Source: Persicaria tinctoria (lineage: Eukaryota > Streptophyta > Magnoliopsida > Caryophyllales > Polygonaceae). Taken from it: a stretch of 64,000 nucleotides of DNA. Location: positions 60,836,688 through 60,900,687 of the forward strand of contig JBANSL010000013.1 in the NCBI GenBank assembly GCA_037127255.1, written 5' to 3'. Below, in pieces: positions 57,585 to 64,000 of the stretch. Every line of letters starts with the position of its first letter. The stretch's first letter is position 1. The notes under the pieces are model-generated. The model made no database searches and was not told where the DNA came from. It was given only the letters and a program-made list of their open reading frames with translations. The position numbers and the translations under genes are program-made.

Positions 57585-60468
57585 ATGGTACCTCAAGTGA
57601 TTGTCAACTTCAGCGAGCTTCCAGCAACCTTCATCATCAAAGGGGGTCATTGGATCAAGAAACGATCGTTTGAAGCACGTTTTGACATCACTCGGGATTC
57701 GTTGTCCGCAATGGTCCCGATCAACAACATATTTGGAGCTCTTCTAGTTCCGGAGAACAAGAAAATCGCCATTTGAGTGTCGAAGTCTCTTGCAATATTG
57801 TCAAGTGAAGGGGGAATGAAGCTTAAAGCCCTTCCAAGACATGGGGGCAGGAAGCTCAAGATCACCCAACCTGTCGACAACAAGCTATAAAACCATCCCA
57901 TTTGCAACAAGATCAAAATGCAGGAGGAAGGTTATAGCGTCACCAAGCCTACCAACGAGGTCGTTCAAAGGCCTATCATTCGTATCATAAAAAAGAATGG
58001 TGGTCAATCGCGGCTTCCGGGCCACTCGTCTCTATTGCTAAGATTGCAAATAAATTCATGAAGAGAAGGGGACGCAAGTGCTGATCTCAATGTCGCAAGA
58101 CAAGACCTCTTCTTGTGCTAGCTCGTTCATCAACTTTAGAGCGAGGCAATGCAACCCTTGCAAAAGATATTTTTAGCTCGCAAGGGGCAAAATAAATTCC
58201 TCTAGTGGCTTCTTCAAAAGAGATCCTCGTTGGGTCTATGCCTATCTGTCCGAAAGAGGTTGCACAAGTCAACATGACCTCATATTCGGAAGAGATGGAA
58301 CCCAAGGCTACAGAGGTTAAGCCTTCAAGATCCAAGAAATACAAGGAGGTTCAAGAAACATGTCAAGTCTCCAATGATAATGCGAGGAAAAGAGACTGAT
58401 TGAAGTTAATAAGTTCAAACACTTCAATGGTTGAATCTCAAGCAAACATCTCACAAGATGGACCAGAAGTGATGCCGGTATTGACTACCAGCACACCAAG
58501 TGTCGAGGAGTAGCTCATGAGTTGCAAAGAAAGCTTGATGAGAAAGATGCCCAAATTGCATCGCTTCTCGCCCAATTAAATATTCAAGCTCAAGAAAATA
58601 AACAAGAGAAAACAAGGTCGAATGGTGAAGGTGCCACATGTAGCGCATCGATCTCTCCACAAGAACTCAAAGAGATGATCACTCAAGGGATAAAAGAAGC
58701 TTATGCATTATAAAATCCGACGGTGTTTGGATATAGAAAGTCATATCCATCACACTATGATTCGATTTCGTTTCCCCCAGGCTACTAAAGACCGAGCTTT
58801 GAGTAGTCCGATGGCCTTCAAGGTTCACCCCACGAGCACTTAGCTCATTTTTATTCTGCTTATGGTGAAACTGCCTTAAACGATGCCTTATTAATTAGGC
58901 AATTTGTTCAATCTTTGAAGTGATCGGCATTCACTTGGTACACTCAACTTCAACCAAGGTCGATTCAAACATGGGATGATTTACAAAGAGAGTTCCTAGC
59001 TGAGTTTGTGAGCTCAAAAGCAAGGGTTTCCATTCTAGACCTTGCAAACACCTATCAAACGTCTAATGAGCTCGTCAACGACTTCCTCGCCCGATGGAGA
59101 AGTATAAGACTCCAATGCCATAAAAAATTAAGTGAACAAGCATGTGTTCAGATGTGCACCAACAACTTAATACCGGAATTAGAGGTACATGTTGGAAGTG
59201 CCGAACCTCGTTCATTTGATGAATTGGTTTCTAAAGCGTGCAATGTTGAAAAGCAACTCGCACGAGGATCCAACTGGTTTCAAGGTAGCGAGACTAATGA
59301 AAATGACGGCGATGAGGTACAAGATGAAGATGAGTCCATGGCGACTTTCGTCAAACATGATCGAGAGTCCGTTAACAAGAATGGTTCCAAAGCTCAAATA
59401 AAAGAGAAAGCCAAGGAGCCATCCAAGAGACTCACCTTCCATGAAAAAGGCAAAAGAAATATCCTTTTGACGGTGATGATGTACAAGGGATATTTGATGA
59501 ATTATTGAGTGCTAAACTTTTAACACTCCCAGAGCCAAAAAGGGCAAAAGAAGTTGGCAATACGAGTAATCCAAGATATTGCCCATATCACCAGCTCTTT
59601 AGTCATCCAATCAAAGATTGCTATGTCTTCAAAGACATTGTAGAGGAGATGGTTAACAAAGGAGAAATTGAAATCGAGGGGGCAACATCCTCAACTCAAG
59701 CAGCTTCATCAAATACCATTTCAATGGTAGACGTTGCAGAGTTCGTTTCCTCACTCCAAGTGTCTTCTCAAACAAAAAAAAGCATCTTCTGTGGGTATTA
59801 AAATTGAGGGCAGCCCCATAGTTTCATTGCCTCTTAAGGCGTTAATGAAAGATGATTCTTCAAAAGATGAGTCCTTAGGAGAAAAAGAAACCGCCCAATG
59901 TTGTTTGGTCTAATGGACTGACGACAAGTGCAAAAAACAAGTAAGAGTTAATAAGATTACTCTTCGCTCTAAGCATCAAATTCTTTCCTCAAAATCAAAA
60001 GAGAAATCAAAGGGAAAAAAATCAGGCTTCGGTGAAACTTCAAAAATGCACAAGAAGCATAAAGTTCAAGTGCAAAAGCTAAAACCATCTTTCAAGGTTA
60101 AAGCCCCACAAAAACTTCTTGATGAGGCTTGGGACAAAAATTTCCAAATTTCATACAAAGAGGGTATTATAACTACAAGTGTGATAAAGCCTAGAGTGTC
60201 CGTATTTAAAAGGCTCGGGACGGTTTCATGTGGAACTCTCAAATCTTCGGTGTTTAAAAGGCTTGATCCAACCCCTACATGTGAGACACCAAAATCTTCC
60301 GTATTTGAAAGACTCGAGCTATCCCCAACAAATGAAGCATCCAAATCTTCGGTGTTTCAAAGGCTTAATATAGCCTCGACAAGTGGAGAATCTAAAGCTC
60401 CGATATTTGAAAGGCTCGGAAAAGTTGATGAGTCTAAAAAGCAAGAAGGTCCAAATGAAAAGGACTAA
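57585..60468 (+). pseudogene. Gag polyprotein region of the gypsy-type element (broken)
   Basis: Several frames together give a Tat-type gag. An N-terminal piece starts MVPQVIVNFSELPATF (57585-57776). A coiled coil follows (LDEKDAQIASLLAQLNIQAQ, 58530-58600). The Retrotrans_gag core comes next (SAFTWYTQLQPRSIQTWDDL, QREFLAEF, ANTYQTSNELVNDFLARW; 58925-59110). Next is the block PRYCPYHQLFSHPIKDCYVF (59570-59630), and last a C-terminal repeat region (60046-60468). Stops near 58713, 58786, 58804 and 58921 and frameshifts interrupt it, so it does not make a full protein. The longest single frame is 166 codons (59008-59508). Confidence 0.75.
60190..60430 (+). repeat. Five SVF-x-RL protein repeats in the gag C-terminus
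   Basis: One open frame reads VSVFKRLGT, SSVFKRLDP, SSVFERLEL, SSVFQRLNI and APIFERLGK at intervals of about 18-20 codons, separated by Ser/Thr-rich linkers. At the DNA level the units are imperfect tandem repeats of about 60 bp. Confidence 0.8.
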
Positions 60469-60605
60469 AAGCAAGAGCTCCAGAAGGGTCAGTCAAAAGT
60501 TTTCATCCATAGGCTCAACCAAATCAAGGACACCTAAAGACAAGTAAGGGTGTCAAAATGATCAAGTAGTTTCCAAGGCGAGAAGGCCAATAGTTTCGTC
60601 AAGAA

Positions 60606-60642
60606 CTACGTGAAGACTTGATCTCCAACAAGGAGTACGTAG
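60606..60642 (+). other. Hairpin motif copy C (behind gag)
   Basis: Outer stem CTACGT (60606-60611) pairs with ACGTAG (60637-60642); inner stem CTCC (60623-60626) pairs with GGAG (60632-60635). It lies 138 bp behind the end of the gag frame. Confidence 0.6.
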
Positions 60643-60871
60643 GACATTTGACATAAAAAATTATGTCAAATTCAGTCGCAAAAAAAAAAAAAAAAAGGTT
60701 CGCAAATGATAGTTGGGTTACTTGGGAAACCCTTCCTAGAAGGTGGGCTCAAGTAATCTGAATGATGCGGTAAAAAAATCCCGTTAAAAAAAATGAATGA
60801 AAATGTGGACTTGAAATTTGTCCAAAATCGAGGCCCCTAGAGCATATGTGAAAAATGGGCGCCCGAAAGAA

Positions 60872-60909
60872 CTACGAGCGGCTTGATCCCTCATAAAGGG
60901 GATACGTAG
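60872..60909 (+). other. Hairpin motif copy D (between gag and 3' LTR)
   Basis: Outer stem CTACG (60872-60876) pairs with CGTAG (60905-60909); inner stem TCCC (60887-60890) pairs with GGGA (60899-60902). Confidence 0.55.
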
Positions 60910-61636
60910 GCAGTCTAGCTAATCAAAATGCTAGGTGCATCCACAAAAACAAACAAATCATCTTCTTTTCTCAGCAAGTAAGAAAAAGAAGTCAAATCCT
61001 CTACTTATGTAGTCTTATGAGCATTGTCTTGACTACGGGGATAAATAAAAAAAAAATCAAATATAGTCCGAAGACTTGTAGATTTTGTGCATGTACTAAA
61101 AATGAGGCAAAGGAAAAGAGAGAAGAAGAAAGAAATTGTCTTTCATGGATATTCTCATGAAGAGAAACAAACAAAAGGCATATGCCTAAATTTTCCGACT
61201 TTGATTATCATAGTAATGTGGTGATCATTTCAAGTCACATAAATCAAATTTCCTCCCAAGAAGCCATAAACCACAAATGCCTCAAAGCTTATTCAAGTTT
61301 CTTCTCTCCCTAAGTCAAAAAGGCCTAAGCCTCTCAAAACCCTCCGAAACCTTTCAAACAAAAGTTAGCCTACATTATCTGCTATGTTAGGTCATTCAAA
61401 GCCCCCAAAACTCAAAACCAAAATTCAAAGAAAAAAGCCACCAAATATCTTGGCTTCAAATGGTATGGGTATAAATTTCAAAATCACCTCATATGAGATT
61501 TTGATCACAAAACTTCAACCACAAGGGTTACAAAAGCTAAGCTCACGACACCAAGTTGTCAAAACCAAAAAATAAAGGGGCGAACTTTGAATATACTCGG
61601 TTAAATTTCTTACACATTCAAAGTTCGGGGGCATAT
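60910..61636. other. Non-coding interior before the 3' LTR
   Basis: No pol-like coding sequence in any frame. A-rich on the plus strand. It ends with the purine tract GTTCGGGGGCATA directly before the 3' LTR. Confidence 0.6.
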
Positions 61637-64000
61637 GTTGAGTCGTAAAATTTCAAGAATTTTATTACTCGTATTTTTTTGGGGATCATGAAATTAATTT
61701 AACTAATCAATTTCATCGAAATGGACTCTAAGTAGGCAGGCTTTTTAGCCCAAATAAAAGCCCAAGCTTTTGTCCAAAGTAAAGCCCAATCTGAAGCCCA
61801 AATTGAAGTCCAAGCTGGCCCAAGTTTTATTCCATAAAACAATGGAATTAAAATAAAATAATATATACAGGTGAATGGATGGTCTTTCTCTACAAAACCA
61901 ACTGCTCCCATCAAATCCCTTATCAATCTACATACACCCATGCTGCCATTCAGCAGATTTCAAACATACAAAAAAATATGAGAAATCTCAACTGCTCTCA
62001 TCTATCCATCTGTAAAAGGAAGGCCATCACCTTCAACCTTTTCTCCCCTATAAAAGGGGCCGAGTTCACAACTTTGGGCTACTGGGGGGGGGGGGGGGGG
62101 ACGTACTCCTCTCTGCAAAACAAAACAAAAAGCAGAAAACAAAAGCTCAGCAAGAAGCAAGAAAAAAAAAGAGAGAGAGTAAAGCACTAACAAAAAAATA
62201 AATGTCAATCTCACACAAGAGAAAAAAAAAAGAGTTAATCAAGTAGCAATCCTAGTTGGTTATGTTTTCGATTCTTGAAACTCCACCCTCGACAACCTCG
62301 GCCTTGCGAGCTTGTTCGTGTGGTTTTGAGAGTTTTAGAATCATCAAACGACCCTAAGTCAAGGGGAGATGCTGCTGAAATTTCCCTAATTGGTCTTGTT
62401 GTTTTCGATTCTTGAAACTCCACCCTCGACAACCTCGGCCTTGCGAGCTTGTTCGAGTGGTTTGAGTTTCAGAATCATCAAATGACCCTAAATCAAGAGG
62501 AAGTACTGCCGGATTTTGGTCGGAATTCATAAGCAAGAAAATGCAGAATTTCCTAGACTATCACAAATGAAGGTGAACAAGGGACAAATACCCTGTCAGA
62601 CAGTAGCACGAAATCAGACACCTTGAAGCTTAGCCTCTCTACACAAAAAAATCCAGCAGGGAGGCACTAGGTTTCAAGTGACCCAAAACAAGCCAAAAAG
62701 GCAAAGCAAACATGAAATGGGGATTTAAAAACTCCATCAGAAGGGTGAAAAATGCAATCGTAAATTGGGTATTTAAAAAATCAGGAGCTACTGGCAAACT
62801 GATGAATCCAAAATTAATATACCCAAATCAGAGGTAACCTATGCCTACCACAGATTGAGATTCCAATTAAGAAGAAACAAGGGAAAAGGGGAAACGAACA
62901 TACCTAGTTTGCGGCGTCTGGCTCGTTTCCGTGTGGGAGTTGTAGCAACGTGTCCGAGCACTCAAGCGAGACCTGGCTGCACTTTTCTCCCTTCTTTAGG
63001 GCTCAAAGTCGAAACCCCTTTGTCAATTTAAGATGTCCCAAGCCCTGAACCTTGACTCTACCCAAACAGAAAGCATCAAAATTGCTCAAATTGCAAACCT
63101 AAAATCGCGAATTGCAAACGAAAATCAGGCAATCAATTGAACATCCAATTGGAGGCGGGTATGAGTAGAAATTCGAGATTTGGGGCACAAATCGCCTAAG
63201 CACCAAGCCAAAAATCGAAGTTGGAGGGTTTTCGAAAAAATAATTTAAGCATACCTAATTGGAGAGGTTCGAGTTGAAGTTGTCTTGGCTCAGTCTCGAT
63301 TCGTTTCGCTCCTGTCCCGCTCTCCTCCGTTTCAATCGCCCAAGGCCGGGGCTCCAAGGTGGTGGGTAAAAGGCCTGCCGCCGTCGAAGAGTACCATGTC
63401 GAGCTTCTGTCGCAGGAAAGAGACGAGAGCTGTTTGCACTTTGCAGAACAAACAAAAAAAGAAACATGTGGCTGATGCCTGACGATGGACAAAGGCTGGG
63501 CTCCCTTTGATGATCAATTGGGTTGGGTTCAACAAAATACCAAATTGGGCTCGGTTGGCCCCATCTTTAAAAACACAAGGGAATAAGAAAAAAAGCTATT
63601 ACGTACTGGCACACTTGAAAGAAATTGTGCGTAATTGCAAAATCCACCCACAAAAATATGAGAACTATAATTGGCACACGTTAAGGATTCGAGTCTATAA
63701 ATTTTGACTTATAAAATTCTTTGCCAATTAATTCTCGTGGGTCAATCTCAAAACTGGCTTCAATAAAAACGAAGTCAAAACCTCAAATCGAGTTTCACCA
63801 AATATAAACTCGGTTCCCGACAAAACTACGTAAAGACTTGACGCCTCGTATCAGGCTACGTAGGTAATCCGATATTAAATTCTAAAAATATATCGGGTAC
63901 AGTCGTCAACCTCTAAATTCACCTTTAAATGAATATGAGGTTAAATCGGGTCAGATTAAATCGTTCCATTTAAAAAAACTACGTAAAGACTTGATACTCA
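61637..64000 (+). repeat. 3' LTR of the gag-only element (cut by the window, divergent 3' part)
   Basis: 61637 to about 63367 is nearly identical to the 5' LTR, including the tandem unit, TATA box and G-run. After CCAAGGTGGTGGG the sequence differs completely from the 5' LTR for several hundred bases. It then shows related but not identical sequence with two hairpin motifs (63826 and 63979). The LTR is therefore longer than the 5' copy and probably chimeric. Confidence 0.8.
63826..63863 (+). other. Hairpin motif copy E (3' LTR)
   Basis: Outer stem CTACGTA (63826-63832) pairs with TACGTAG (63857-63863); inner stem GCCT (63843-63846) pairs with AGGC (63853-63856). A further copy starts CTACGTAAAGACTTGAT at 63979 and is cut by the window end. 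Confidence 0.65.

Larger units (their letters stand above)
55417..64000 (+). mobile_element. Large gag-only Tat-like Ty3/gypsy LTR retrotransposon (runs off the window)
   Basis: The 5' LTR is 55417-57489 and the 3' LTR starts at 61637. The first 1.73 kb of both LTRs are nearly identical, so the insertion is young. Behind the 5' LTR is GACACGCCCAGTGGGACC (57497-57514), as in Tat/Ogre elements where the primer site is of this type. GTTCGGGGGCATA (purine tract) precedes the 3' LTR. Between them are only gag-like frames (57585-60468) and about 1.2 kb of non-coding sequence. No protease, RT, RNase H or integrase was seen, so it resembles the TR-GAG class of non-autonomous elements. The right end and target duplication lie outside the window. 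Confidence 0.85.

Overview
This is nuclear DNA of a flowering plant, probably a eudicot. The evidence is spliced genes with short AT-rich GT-AG introns, plant-only families (ATL RING-H2, type-1 lipid transfer protein, CYB561/DOMON, plant DEAD-box RH25/26/31 group) and a large load of plant transposable elements (LINEs, Ty1/copia and Tat-like Ty3/gypsy LTR elements, hAT, PIF/Harbinger-like and Stowaway-like MITEs). The species cannot be named from sequence alone. No CRISPR array, operon or bacterial feature is present.

Five protein-coding genes look intact: a cytochrome b561/DOMON redox protein (10536-11946, +), an ATL20/21/22-type RING-H2 ubiquitin ligase (18048-20121, +), the autophagy gene ATG6/Beclin-1 (28889-35096, +, ten exons, 542 aa), a secreted lipid transfer protein (35602-36140, +) and a DEAD-box RNA helicase (42579-37516, -, ten exons, 759 aa). 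There is one tRNA-Pro(UGG) at 36553-36624 (-). Two spliced gene relics are broken: a PCF11/PCFS4-like cleavage-polyadenylation factor (15459-16672) and a SIN3-like corepressor (46020-47048). The genes do unrelated housekeeping jobs and show no pathway clustering.

Layout. 1-9.9 kb is transposon debris: LINE 3' ends, a near full-length but decayed LINE on the minus strand (8757-2834), and inside it a 1.67-kb LTR element with a visible 5-bp target duplication. 10-20.4 kb holds two genes, the PCF11 relic and several MITEs with exact target duplications. 20.4-28.8 kb is two LINEs lying tail to tail plus copia pieces. 28.9-43 kb is the gene-rich core (ATG6, LTP, tRNA-Pro, helicase). 43.3-47.1 kb holds a LINE tail and the SIN3 relic.

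47.8-64 kb is a transposon stack. A SINE-like insert sits in an LTR, that LTR element sits in a hAT element with an exact 8-bp duplication, and this lies in an older element end. Next to it is a second hAT element (51193-54770, exact 8-bp duplication) carrying two promoter-ORF units: a stand-alone 73-aa BED finger and an internally deleted transposase. Last comes a gag-only, Tat-like LTR element with about 2-kb LTRs running off the window.

The most unusual signal is a short hairpin motif. Its outer stem is constant (CTACGT...ACGTAG) and its inner stem changes sequence while keeping its pairing. It is seen in five complete copies and one cut-off copy, in the LTRs and post-gag region of the gypsy-type element and also just behind the hAT transposase ORF.
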